64,000 nucleotides of DNA from Frigoribacterium sp. Leaf415. GTDB taxonomy: Bacteria > Actinomycetota > Actinomycetes > Actinomycetales > Microbacteriaceae. Numbering within the stretch: position 1 is the first letter of the stretch; each line of letters opens with the position of its first letter. The translations under genes and the position numbers were made by a program. The stretch spans positions 2,921,492 through 2,985,491 of the forward strand of contig NZ_LMQR01000001.1 of NCBI RefSeq assembly GCF_001424645.1. Direction: 5' to 3'. Below are positions 34,370 to 42,324 of this stretch, in pieces. Under the pieces are notes generated by a model. It worked only from the letters and a program-made list of their open reading frames with translations, was not told the origin of the DNA and searched no databases.

Positions 34370-34425
34370 CGAGTGGGCAGAAGGTGCTGCTCGTCACCGC
34401 GGGAAGAGCAGCTTCTGCCCACTCG
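34370..34425. repeat. Palindromic repeat family C, copy 1
   Basis: CGAGTGGGCAGAAG... and ...CTTCTGCCCACTCG form 14 perfect end pairs; GCTGCTC/GAGCAGC pairs inside. It lies in the gap between binding protein and beta-lactamase. Other copies: 35779 (inside a gene) and 39780. Confidence 0.92.
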
Positions 34426-34463
34426 GACGAGGGGGCGAGGCGGAGGGGGCGGGGCGGGCCGCG

Positions 34464-35426
34464 TCAGCGGGCGGCGGCAACCGCGGTGAGGGCGACCTCG
34501 GCCACGGAGGCGACGAGGGCGTCGTCGTACCTCGCGGCGGGGTCGTTGCGCGTGGTGAGCACCGAGATCACCACGGGGTCGCCCGACGGGGGGACCACGA
34601 TGGCGACGTCGTTGCGGATGCCGCCCGCGCCTCCGGACTTGTCGGCGACCTGCCAGCCGTCGGGAGCGCCGGCGCGGATCAGGGTGTCGCCGGTCGCGTT
34701 GCGCGACATCCACTCGAGCAGGGTGGCGCGGTCGTCGGCGGCGAGCCAGTCGCCGTCCGTGATGCGGGCGAGGGTGGCGGTGAAGGCGGCGGGCGTGCTC
34801 GTGTCGGCCGTGCTGCCCGGGGTGAGCCGGTTGAGCTCGGGCTCGCTGTGCACGACGTCGGTCACGTCGTCGCCCTGCGCCGCGAGGGCGGCGTCGAGTC
34901 CGGCCGGGCCGCCGAGCTCGGCGAGGACCAGGTTCAGCGCCGTGTTGTCGCTCTGCCGGACGGCCGCCTCGGCGAGCTGCCGCAGCGGGAGCCCGTCGGC
35001 GACGTGCGTGCTGGTCAGCGGCGAGTACCCCGCGGCGTCGACCTCGGCCTGGGTCCAGGTGACGACGCGGTCGAGGTCGGCGTCGTCGGTCGCCTCGAGC
35101 AGGGCCGCCGCGGCGAACGCCTTGAGGCTGGACGCGTACCCGAAGCGTTCGTCGGCGCGGTGGTCGAGGGTCGCGCCCGAGCCGGTGTCGAGCACGCTCA
35201 GGCCGATCCGCGCGTCGTACCGCGACTCGAGGTCGGCCAGTGCGGCCTCGACCTCGGGGGTCGCGAGGTCGGGCGCGGCGATCGGGCTGGGCAGGGGGAC
35301 CGGGGTGGCGGTCGTGCTCGGGGCGGGGGCCGACGCCCCGGGCGTCGAGCACGCGGCCAGGCCGAGGCCCAGCCCGAGGGCGGCGGTGGTCAGGAGGGTC
35401 GTCGTCATCGTCGTCCGAGAGGTCAT
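34464..35426 (-). CDS. Class A beta-lactamase (lipoprotein)
   Basis: 320 residues. Lipobox LAAC. All class A elements: Ser-x-x-Lys in YASSLKAFA, SDN in VRQSDNTALN, the omega-loop Glu in EPELNRL, and KSG in place of KTG in VADKSGGAG. Hydrolysis of beta-lactams by acyl-enzyme is expected; spectrum unknown. Single gene, no BlaR/BlaI nearby. Confidence 0.93.
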   Translation of the reverse strand: MTSRTTMTTTLLTTAALGLGLGLAACSTPGASAPAPSTTATPVPLPSPIAAPDLATPEVEAALADLESRYDARIGLSVLDTGSGATLDHRADERFGYASSLKAFAAAALLEATDDADLDRVVTWTQAEVDAAGYSPLTSTHVADGLPLRQLAEAAVRQSDNTALNLVLAELGGPAGLDAALAAQGDDVTDVVHSEPELNRLTPGSTADTSTPAAFTATLARITDGDWLAADDRATLLEWMSRNATGDTLIRAGAPDGWQVADKSGGAGGIRNDVAIVVPPSGDPVVISVLTTRNDPAARYDDALVASVAEVALTAVAAAR

Positions 35427-35498
35427 CGGTCCAGTCTCGCCGACGCCCGGGAGGCGCGGGTCGGCTCGACGTCGAGAGGCCGGGTTGCGGCACCGGGG

Positions 35499-35517
35499 TG
35501 AGGTTAGGCTAACCTAA
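35499..35517. promoter_or_regulatory. IdeR/DtxR iron box 1
   Basis: TGAGGTTAGGCTAACCTAA matches the 19-base consensus TTAGGTTAGGCTAACCTAA at 18 positions. It ends four bases before the GTG of the siderophore ATPase, so bound IdeR would block the start of transcription. The spacing also suggests a leaderless transcript. Confidence 0.93.
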
Positions 35518-35521
35518 GCGC

Positions 35522-36499
35522 GTGACCACCGACCTGCCCCTCGCGGCCACCGCACCCTCCTCGGCCGCCCTCCGCGCCGACGACGTCTCGGTCGCCTACG
35601 ACGGCGTCGACGTCGTCCGCGGGGCCCGCCTCGAGCTGCGCCCCGGCTGCGTCACCGCCCTCGTCGGCCCGAACGGCAGCGGCAAGTCGACCCTGCTGCG
35701 CACCCTCGCCCGGCTGCAGAAGCCGCGCACGGGCTCGCTCACCCTCGCCGCGCCTCCTCGTGGCGACGATGGGGCCGGCGAGTGGGCGGAAGATGCTGCT
35801 CCCGGTCCGGCGAAGGACACTTTCCGCCCACTCGACCCGGCAAGCGGCGGCCAGGGCCACGACCAGAGCCAGGGCGAGGGCGTCGACGGGTTCGAGCTGT
35901 CGCTGCGGCAGTTCGCTCGGCGCGTCGCGCTGCTGACGCAGGGGCGCCCGACCCCCGGCGGCCTCAGCGTGCGCGACGTCGTCGAGTTCGGGCGCTACCC
36001 GCACCGCGGCCGCTGGGGGCGCTCCGACCCCGAGGGGCCCGCGGCCGTCGACCGGGCGCTCGAGCTCACCGGCGTGGCCGACCTCGCCGACCGCGGCGTG
36101 GACCAGCTCTCGGGCGGCCAGCTGCAGCGGGTCTGGCTCGCCAGCTGCCTCGCGCAGGACACGGGGGTGCTGCTGCTCGACGAGCCCACCACCTACCTCG
36201 ACCTGCGCTACCAGGTCGAACTGCTCGACCTGGTGCGCGACCTGGCCGACTCGGGCCGCATCGCGGTCGGAGTCGTCCTCCACGACCTCGACCAGGCCGC
36301 CGCGCTCGCCGACCGCATCGTCGTGCTGAGCGAGGGCCGCATCGTCGCCGAGGGCGACCCCGGGGACGTGCTGACACCGCGCCTCCTGACCGACGTCTGG
36401 GGCATCCGCATCGACGTCGACACCGACCCCACCACCGGCCACCTGCGCACCCGCGCGATCGGCCGACACCACACCCGGGCCGAGACGCCCGTCCGATGA
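35522..36499 (+). CDS. Siderophore ABC importer ATPase with in-frame repeat insertion
   Basis: 325 residues, FecE/FepC type: Walker A GPNGSGKST (49-57), Q-loop Gln140, signature LSGGQLQR, Walker B VLLLDEPTTYLD. Between RTGSLTL and FELSLRQFARRVALL, where relatives have a turn of about ten residues, there are about 50 extra low-complexity residues (76-126). The DNA there holds a dispersed-motif copy (35749) and a whole family-C palindrome (35779-35834). The conserved motifs are intact, so function is probably kept. First gene of an iron-regulated operon. Confidence 0.92.
   Translation: MTTDLPLAATAPSSAALRADDVSVAYDGVDVVRGARLELRPGCVTALVGPNGSGKSTLLRTLARLQKPRTGSLTLAAPPRGDDGAGEWAEDAAPGPAKDTFRPLDPASGGQGHDQSQGEGVDGFELSLRQFARRVALLTQGRPTPGGLSVRDVVEFGRYPHRGRWGRSDPEGPAAVDRALELTGVADLADRGVDQLSGGQLQRVWLASCLAQDTGVLLLDEPTTYLDLRYQVELLDLVRDLADSGRIAVGVVLHDLDQAAALADRIVVLSEGRIVAEGDPGDVLTPRLLTDVWGIRIDVDTDPTTGHLRTRAIGRHHTRAETPVR
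35779..35834. repeat. Palindromic repeat family C, copy 2, inside a coding region
   Basis: CGAGTGGGCGGAAG ... TTTCCGCCCACTCG, the same ends as copies 1 and 3, read in frame by the siderophore ATPase (residues about 87-104, GEWAEDAAPGPAKDTFRPLD). Confidence 0.93.
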
Positions 36500-37563
36500 G
36501 AGAGACACCACCCGTGACCCAGCGCCTTCTGACGACGCCCCGCCACACCCCGACCTCCGGCGGCCCCGCCCGCCGCCCCGCCCGACGGCTGCTGACGGTC
36601 ACCGCCGTCGCCGCCGCCGCGGCCCTGACCCTCGCCGGCTGCGGCACCACCGAGTCGGCCGACGCCGGCTCGACCTCGGGCAGCGGCGAGCAGATCACCC
36701 TGACCGACGGCACTGGGGCCGAGATCACCCTCGACGGTCCGGCGACCAAGGTCGTCGGCACCGAGTGGAACGTCGTGGAAGACCTCGTCGCCCTCGGCGT
36801 CGAGCCCGTGGGCGTCGCCGACGTCAAGGGTTACAACGAGTGGGGCGCGGCCGTGCCGCTGACCAACGAGCCGACCGACATCGGCACCCGCGGCGAACCG
36901 AGCCTCGACACGGTCGCGTCGCTCGCGCCCGACCTGATCGTCGCGACCGACGGCCTGAGCGCCGACGCCGTCGAGCAGCTGAAGGAGATCGCTCCCGTCC
37001 TGCAGGTCACCTCGGCCGACGCCTCGCGCCAGATCGAGCACAGCATGGACAACCTCGACCTCATCGCCGAGGCGACCGGCACCGAGGACAAGGCGACCGA
37101 GGTGAAGAAGGAGTTCACCGACGCCGTCGAGTCGGGCAAGCAGGCCCTCGCCGACGCCGGGCTCGCCGGCACGCCGTTCGCCTTCGCCGACGGGTACGTC
37201 GACGCCGGCCAGGTCAGCATCCGGCCCTACGCCAAGGGCTCGCTCGTCGCCGACGTCACCGAAGAGCTGGGCCTGACCAACGCCTGGACCGTCGAGGGCG
37301 ACGAGGCGTACGGCCTCGCCTCGACCGACGTCGAGGGCCTCACGCAGCTGCCCGCCGACGTGCAGTTCCTCTACATCGACAACACGGCCGCCGGTGCCGA
37401 CGACCCGTTCGCGGTGTCGCTCGCCTCGAACGCCGTCTGGACGTCGCTGCCGTTCGTGCAGTCCGGTGACGTGCACCGCCTCGACGACGGCATCTGGATG
37501 TTCGGTGGCCCCGCCGCGATGACCGCCTACGTCGACTCGCTGGTGTCGACCCTGACGAAGTAA
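36496..37563 (+). CDS. Siderophore-binding lipoprotein
   Basis: 355 residues. A long Arg/Pro-rich N-terminus, then a signal helix and lipobox LAGC. It is a type III periplasmic-binding (FecB/BtuF-like) protein: GVEPVGVADVKGYNEWG, PSLDTVASLAPDLIVATDG. ATG at 36496 overlaps the ATPase stop; a GTG six codons later is a possible alternative. Binds an Fe(III)-siderophore outside the membrane. Confidence 0.9.
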   Translation: MRETPPVTQRLLTTPRHTPTSGGPARRPARRLLTVTAVAAAAALTLAGCGTTESADAGSTSGSGEQITLTDGTGAEITLDGPATKVVGTEWNVVEDLVALGVEPVGVADVKGYNEWGAAVPLTNEPTDIGTRGEPSLDTVASLAPDLIVATDGLSADAVEQLKEIAPVLQVTSADASRQIEHSMDNLDLIAEATGTEDKATEVKKEFTDAVESGKQALADAGLAGTPFAFADGYVDAGQVSIRPYAKGSLVADVTEELGLTNAWTVEGDEAYGLASTDVEGLTQLPADVQFLYIDNTAAGADDPFAVSLASNAVWTSLPFVQSGDVHRLDDGIWMFGGPAAMTAYVDSLVSTLTK

Positions 37564-37571
37564 CCGGCACC

Positions 37572-39725
37572 GTGAGCACGACCGTCACCCCCACCGACCC
37601 CGCGCCGTCCCGGCTCGACGAGCCCGCCGCCGGGCCCGACGAGCGGGCGCTCCGCGCGGCACGAGCCCAGGAGGCGCGGCTCGCCGCCCCCCGTCGGCTC
37701 ACGCCCGGGTCGGTGGGCGTGACGGTCGCGCTGGTCGCCGTCGTCGTGGTGCTCGCCCTCGTGGACGTCACGCAGGGCACCGCCGACGTCGGCGCCCGAC
37801 AGGTCTGGCAGGCGCTGACCGGCACCGCGACGGCCGGCGACGCGTCCGTGGTGGTGGCCTCGCGCCTCCCGCGGATGGTCGCCGGCCTGCTGGTCGGCGT
37901 CGCCCTCGGCGCCGCCGGTGCGGCCCTGCAGCAGATGAGCCGCAACGTGCTCGCCTCGCCCGACACCCTCGCCGTGAACGCCGGCGCCTACGTCGCGCTC
38001 GCGCTCGCCGCCGTCACCGGGCTGAGCCTGCCCCTGCTCGCGTCGTCCGGCGTCGCCTTCGTCGGTGGGCTGCTCGCCGCGGGGCTCGTGCTCGCCGTGT
38101 CCGGGCTGGGAGCGGGCACCGTGCGGCTCGTGCTCGCCGGCAGCGCCCTCGCCCTCGGCCTCGCCTCGGTGACCAGCGCCCTCCTGCTGCTCTTCCCGCA
38201 GCAGACCGCCGGGCTCTACGCCTGGGGCCAGGGCAGCATCTCGCAGAACGGCTTCGACGGCGTCGTCCAGCTCGCCCCCGTGATCGTCGTCGGGCTGCTG
38301 GTGCTCGTCGCGATGAACCTCCGCGTGGACGCCCTCGCCCTCGGGGACGACGCCGCCCGCAGCGTCGGCGTCGACGTCCGCACCACCCGCGTGGTGACCG
38401 TCCTCGCGGCCGTGCTGCTCTCGGCCGCCGCCGTCACCCTCGCGGGGCCGATCGGCTTCGTCGGCCTCTGCGCCCCCGCCCTCGTCCGGCTGCTGCGTCG
38501 GGCTGTGCCCGCCGTCCGCCGCTTCCTCGTCTTCCTGCCCCTCGCGGCCCTGGCCGGCGCCGCCCTCGTGCTCGGCGCCGACGTGCTGCTGCGCGCCCTG
38601 GTCGGTGCCGAGACGTCGGTCCAGGTGCCGACCGGCGTGGTGACCTCGCTGCTCGGGGCGGTCGTCCTCGTCGTGTTGGCCTTCCGGGCCCGCGACCACG
38701 GCGGTGTCACCCCGACCGACCGGCACCCCGTCGTCTCGCGCCTGCGCTTCGTGGTCGTCCTCATGGTCGTGCTCGCCGCCCTCGTCGCCGTCGTCCTCGG
38801 CTCGGTGCTGCTCGGCGACGCCAAGCTGCTGCTCGGCGACGTCGCCAACTGGGTGGCCGGCCGGTCCGGCCGTGTCGTCACCTACGTGCTCGACACGCGC
38901 GTGCCACGGGTCGCGGCCGCCCTGGCGGCGGGCGCGGCGTTGGCGCTCGCCGGCACGCTCGTGCAGGCCGTCACCCGCAACCCGCTCGCCGAGCCGGGCA
39001 TCCTCGGCGTGACGGGCGGAGCCGGCCTCGGGGCCGTGCTGCTCGTCACCACCGTGCCGCTCGCGACCGGCTGGGGAATCGCGGGTGGGGCGTTCGCCGG
39101 AGCCGTCGCGGCGGCCGTGGTCGTGTTCGGCCTCGCCTCACGCGGCGGCTTCCCGCAGAACCGGCTCGTGCTGATCGGCATCGGCGTCTCGACGGCGTCG
39201 GCGGCCGCCATCAGCCTGCTGATCGTCCTGACCGACCCGTTCAACGGCGCGAAGGCGCTGACCTGGTTGTCCGGCTCGACCTACGGCCGCACGTCGGACG
39301 ACACGCTGCCGGTGTCGCTGGTGCTCGTGGCCGCTCTCGTCGTGGTCGTGCTGCTGCGTCGTCGCCTCGACCTGCTCGGGGTGGACGACGACACCCCGCG
39401 CCTCCTCGGGGTCTCGCTCTCGCAGTCGCGGCTGGTCTTCCTGTCGCTGGCGGTGCTGCTCACGGCGACGGCCGTGGCCGCCGTCGGCGTGGTCGGGTTC
39501 GTCGGGCTCGTCGCCCCGCACGCCGCACGTTCGCTGGTCGGACGACGGCACGCGCGGGTGCTGCCCGTGGCCGTGCTGCTCGGCGCGGTGCTGGTCTGCG
39601 CCGCCGACGTGCTGGGCCGCACCCTGATCGCCCCGGCGCAGCTCGGCGCCGGCCTGCTGACCGCCGTCATCGGCACGCCGTACTTCGTGTGGCTGCTCTG
39701 GCGCGGGCGGGCCTCGGCTAGCTGA
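37572..39725 (+). CDS. Fused double FecCD siderophore permease (FhuB-like)
   Basis: 717 residues, two complete FecCD halves in one chain (about 45-375 and 390-715). Each has RLPRMVAGLLVGVALGAAGA- or RVPRVAAALAAGAALALAG-type entry motifs and a GPIGFVGLCAP / VVGFVGLVAPH loop. About 18-20 helices. FhuB is the fused precedent. GTG start nine bases after the binding-protein stop. It completes an ATPase-binding protein-permease importer. Confidence 0.93.
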   Translation: MSTTVTPTDPAPSRLDEPAAGPDERALRAARAQEARLAAPRRLTPGSVGVTVALVAVVVVLALVDVTQGTADVGARQVWQALTGTATAGDASVVVASRLPRMVAGLLVGVALGAAGAALQQMSRNVLASPDTLAVNAGAYVALALAAVTGLSLPLLASSGVAFVGGLLAAGLVLAVSGLGAGTVRLVLAGSALALGLASVTSALLLLFPQQTAGLYAWGQGSISQNGFDGVVQLAPVIVVGLLVLVAMNLRVDALALGDDAARSVGVDVRTTRVVTVLAAVLLSAAAVTLAGPIGFVGLCAPALVRLLRRAVPAVRRFLVFLPLAALAGAALVLGADVLLRALVGAETSVQVPTGVVTSLLGAVVLVVLAFRARDHGGVTPTDRHPVVSRLRFVVVLMVVLAALVAVVLGSVLLGDAKLLLGDVANWVAGRSGRVVTYVLDTRVPRVAAALAAGAALALAGTLVQAVTRNPLAEPGILGVTGGAGLGAVLLVTTVPLATGWGIAGGAFAGAVAAAVVVFGLASRGGFPQNRLVLIGIGVSTASAAAISLLIVLTDPFNGAKALTWLSGSTYGRTSDDTLPVSLVLVAALVVVVLLRRRLDLLGVDDDTPRLLGVSLSQSRLVFLSLAVLLTATAVAAVGVVGFVGLVAPHAARSLVGRRHARVLPVAVLLGAVLVCAADVLGRTLIAPAQLGAGLLTAVIGTPYFVWLLWRGRASAS

Positions 39726-39779
39726 GGCGCCGGCGCCGGCGCTGCTCTGGCGCTGGCCCTGGGGTCCGCGCCCGTGCCG

Positions 39780-39839
39780 GTCGAGTGGGCGGAAAACGTC
39801 CTTCGCGCCTCGACGAAGGACCATTCCTGCCCACTTGAC
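39780..39839. repeat. Palindromic repeat family C, copy 3
   Basis: GTCGAGTGGGCGGAA ... TTCCTGCCCACTTGAC with GTCCTTCG/CGAAGGAC inside. It lies between convergent genes; dispersed-motif copies follow at 39840 and 39866. Confidence 0.9.
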
Positions 39840-39863
39840 CCGCGCCTCCCGGGGGTGCGGAGG

Positions 39864-40259
39864 TCAGGAGGCGCGGCGCAGGCCCCGGAGCAGCACCAGT
39901 CCCGAGACGCCCCCGGCCAGGTAGCCGAGCAGGTCGGTCGCCGCGAACGTCGAGCCGAGCACCCAGGCCGCAGGCGGGAACGCTGCCGAGGCGGCGGCGG
40001 GCAGCCCGGTCAGCTGCAGCAGCTCGACCCCGACCGAGGCCACCGTGGCGGCACCGGCCGTGACGAGGGCGGGCAGGCGCGGGGCGACGAGCGCGAGCAG
40101 CAAGGCGAGCAGCACCGTGTAGAGCGCCGAGCCGAGCAGGTCGCCGGCCAGTCCGGGCACGGCGAGCTTCGCGGCGACGCCGAGCACGACCGTGAGCGTG
40201 ACGGACAGCAGCAGCGTCCGCCGCCCTGGAGCATGGTCCACCCCGCGTGCCCCTGACAT
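39864..40259 (-). CDS. DUF2809 membrane protein
   Basis: 131 residues with four helices. ALYTVLLALLLALVAPRLPA and VELLQLTGLPAAASA fit DUF2809. ATG at 40259 was chosen over longer starts because those run through a structured noncoding segment. It ends LRRAS-stop, read from a dispersed-motif copy. Function unknown. Confidence 0.75.
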   Translation of the reverse strand: MSGARGVDHAPGRRTLLLSVTLTVVLGVAAKLAVPGLAGDLLGSALYTVLLALLLALVAPRLPALVTAGAATVASVGVELLQLTGLPAAASAAFPPAAWVLGSTFAATDLLGYLAGGVSGLVLLRGLRRAS

Positions 40260-40317
40260 GTCACATAGGCCAGTGGGCGGGGCCGGGCACCGCCAGGTCA
40301 CGGCCCCGGGCAAGAGT

Positions 40318-40355
40318 GAAGCCCACGACCGCAGCAACGATCGTGGGCTTCGTTT
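40318..40355 (+). terminator. Hairpin followed by T-rich run
   Basis: GAAGCCCACGA (40318-40328) pairs with TCGTGGGCTTC (40341-40351), followed by GTTTGTC. No plus-strand gene ends just before it, so it may be an attenuator in the leader of the element below. Confidence 0.6.
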
Positions 40356-40372
40356 GTCCTCCGAGTGGAAGA

Positions 40373-40445
40373 CCAGGGATGCAAGCAATCCCGAGTTCAC
40401 TACTCGGTCGATTGTAATCCAGGTCCGCCTGGATCGCATCCCTGG
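40373..40445. ncRNA. Three-way-junction structured element
   Basis: The outer stem CCAGGGATGC (40373-40382) pairs perfectly with GCATCCCTGG (40436-40445). Inside are two hairpins: CCGAG TTCACTA CTCGG (40391-40407) and ATCCAGG TCCG CCTGGAT (40417-40434). The AT-rich joiner TCGATTGTAA contrasts with the surroundings. It is not a tRNA by arm lengths. It lies 37 bases before a perfect Shine-Dalgarno, so a cis-regulatory RNA, small RNA or recombination site are all possible. Confidence 0.55.
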
Positions 40446-40481
40446 CACCTTCCGCTCCTCGTGTCCGCCGGCGCGCACACC

Positions 40482-40492
40482 AGGAGGTGATC
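40482..40492 (+). promoter_or_regulatory. Perfect extended Shine-Dalgarno
   Basis: AGGAGGTGATC is fully complementary to the 3' end of 16S rRNA (GATCACCTCCT) and ends four bases before ATG 40496. It is by far the strongest ribosome site in the window. Confidence 0.8.
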
Positions 40493-40495
40493 CTC

Positions 40496-40650
40496 ATGTC
40501 GAAAGACGCCGAGGGCCAGCCCAGGAAGACCGTGCCGTGGCTGCAGATCGCGACGTTGTTCGTGACTGTGACGCGGCTCGCGCTCGACCTGTGGCGTAAG
40601 GGCTATGAGAGGGCGCCCCCGTGGCCCTGCGTCTCGGGGGCGTTCCTCAC
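40496..40650 (+). CDS. Candidate small protein behind the perfect Shine-Dalgarno (end uncertain)
   Basis: ATG 40496 opens MSKDAEGQPRKTVPWLQIAT followed by a hydrophobic stretch (LFVTVTRLALDLW) and a basic end. The frame has no stop before the hairpin CGCCCCCG/CGGGGGCG (40614-40642) and stays open to 41197, antisense to the GMC gene. The listed end is therefore arbitrary (end of the hairpin). It could be a small membrane-active peptide, a 3'-truncated gene, or a nonstop message. Codon quality past 40610 is poor. Confidence 0.35.
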
Positions 40651-40704
40651 CGACGCGACCCGCGCCTCCTGGGCTGGGGGGCTCAGGAGGCGCGGGTCGC
40701 GTCG
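40651..40704. terminator. 21-bp perfect stem made of two inverted dispersed-motif copies
   Basis: CGACGCGACCCGCGCCTCCTG (left arm 40651-40671) is exactly complementary to 40684-40704, with a 12-base loop. Each arm contains the full dispersed motif. It lies seven bases past the stop of the GMC gene, so it may act as its terminator. Confidence 0.75.
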
Positions 40705-40710
40705 GGCAGG

Positions 40711-42324
40711 TCAGGCCGCGTCGACGACGCGCGAGACGTCCGCGCCGACGCGCTCGCCGGCGACCGTGCCCGAGAGCCCGGCGCTCGCCAGGAAGCGGTC
40801 GGCGGTGCGCAGGCCGAGCGCCATGATCGTCAGCGCGGGGTTGGCGACGACGGCGCTCGGGAAGACCGAGTTGTCGGCGATCCAGAGGTTCGGCACGTCG
40901 AAGCTGCGCCCGTCGGGGTCGACCACGGCCGTCGCCGGGTCGGTGCCCATGCGGCAGGTGCCGATCGTGTGCGCGGTGCGGGCCAGCACGCGGATGTCGC
41001 GCCCGCCGGCCGCCTCGACGATGGCCGTCATCGTCTCGACGGCGTGGTCGTCGATCGCCTTCTCGTTCTCGCCCGGCGTGAAGGTGACGACGACCTTGGG
41101 CATGCCGAACTCGTCGACCTCGTCGGACAGCGTCAGGCGGTTCTGCTCGCTCGGCAGGCACTCGGCGTTGATGCCGACGCCGGCCATGAAGCGGTAGTCG
41201 TCGAGCGCCTTCACGAGTTCGGGCCCCCAGAGGCCGGCGCCGCGGGCGAGGGTCGTGGCCAGGGTCAACGGCATCGCGCCGAGGCTCTGGATCAGGTAGC
41301 CGCCGACGAAGTCGACGCCCTCGGGCCGCATGGTGTCTTCGGTGATGATCGACGACGGGTACCCGCGGTAGCCGCGCATCTCGGTGTCGAAGGTGCCCCA
41401 GACCTGGGTGGCCCCGTGGGCCATGAAGTTGCGGCCGACCTGGTCGCTGCTGTTCGCGATGCCGGCGTGCAGCAGCAGGCGCGGCGTCTCGACGCCGCCC
41501 GCGCAGAGGAAGAGCGCGGCCGTGCGCTGACGGTGCTCGACGCCGTCGCGCACGTAGACCACGGCCGACACCTCGCCGGCCTCGTCGAGCTCGATGCCCG
41601 TGACCATCGACTCGGGGCGGATCTCGGCCCCGTTCGCGACGGCCATCGGCAGGTAGCTGGTGTCCATGCTGACCTTGGCGCCGCTGCGGCACCCCTGGTG
41701 GCAGTTGCCGCAGCCGACGCACGCCGGGCGCGTGCCGACGTGCTCCTGGCGCCAGTCACGGCTGACCAGGGCGGCGGGGGCGTCGGTCGCCCGGATGCCC
41801 AGGGCCTCGCAGCCGCGGATCATCATGTCGCTCGACGCGTTGCGCGCGGGCGGGGGCATCAGGTACGAACGCGACGGGTCCCACGGGTAGTCGGCCGGCC
41901 CGGAGACGCCGACGAAATGCTCGACCTCTTCGATGTAGTCGATCAGCTCGGCGTGGTCGACGGGCCAGTCCTCGCCCTTGCCGGTCAGCGACTTCAGCTT
42001 GAGATCGCGCTCGTCGGGGCGGGGCGTGAACGCACCCCAGTGCAGGGTCGAGCCGCCGACGCCCTTGCCGCTGTTGTTCTGGCCGAAGGCGGTCGGGGTC
42101 TCACCGCCGCTGAGGCGCTCGTCCATCCAGTTGATCTTGACGGCCTCGATCTCGTCCTGCGTGTACTCGTCGGGCTCGAAGTTCGGGCCGGCCTCGAGGG
42201 CGACGACCTTGAGGCCCTGCAGGGCGAGCTTGGCGAGGATCGGGGCGCCGCCGGCGCCGGTGCCGATCACGACCGCGTCGACGACCTCGGCCTCGTCGTA
42301 GGTGCGTTGTCCGTCGAGCTTCAT
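40711..42324 (-). CDS. GMC-family FAD oxidoreductase
   Basis: 537 residues. The FAD fingerprint GTGAGGAPI follows VDAVVIG near the N-terminus. A cysteine cluster CVGCGNCHQGC is typical of the GMC branch that pairs with small Gluconate_2-dh3 subunits and cytochromes. HTIGTCRMG and NPALTIMALGLRTAD form the active-site end. Its ATG overlaps the upstream hydrolase fusion stop (ATGA). Probably a sugar or alcohol dehydrogenase whose partner domain is supplied by that fusion. Substrate unknown. Confidence 0.92.
   Translation of the reverse strand: MKLDGQRTYDEAEVVDAVVIGTGAGGAPILAKLALQGLKVVALEAGPNFEPDEYTQDEIEAVKINWMDERLSGGETPTAFGQNNSGKGVGGSTLHWGAFTPRPDERDLKLKSLTGKGEDWPVDHAELIDYIEEVEHFVGVSGPADYPWDPSRSYLMPPPARNASSDMMIRGCEALGIRATDAPAALVSRDWRQEHVGTRPACVGCGNCHQGCRSGAKVSMDTSYLPMAVANGAEIRPESMVTGIELDEAGEVSAVVYVRDGVEHRQRTAALFLCAGGVETPRLLLHAGIANSSDQVGRNFMAHGATQVWGTFDTEMRGYRGYPSSIITEDTMRPEGVDFVGGYLIQSLGAMPLTLATTLARGAGLWGPELVKALDDYRFMAGVGINAECLPSEQNRLTLSDEVDEFGMPKVVVTFTPGENEKAIDDHAVETMTAIVEAAGGRDIRVLARTAHTIGTCRMGTDPATAVVDPDGRSFDVPNLWIADNSVFPSAVVANPALTIMALGLRTADRFLASAGLSGTVAGERVGADVSRVVDAA

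Noticed and set aside
34464..35426. Beta-lactamase as an acquired resistance gene
   Set aside because: Composition matches the neighbours and no mobile element flanks it, so it looks like a chromosomal resident gene.
40373..40445. tRNA or tmRNA-like gene
   Set aside because: There are only two inner hairpins, no T-arm GGTTCGANNCC, no anticodon loop of seven with the right flanks and no CCA context.
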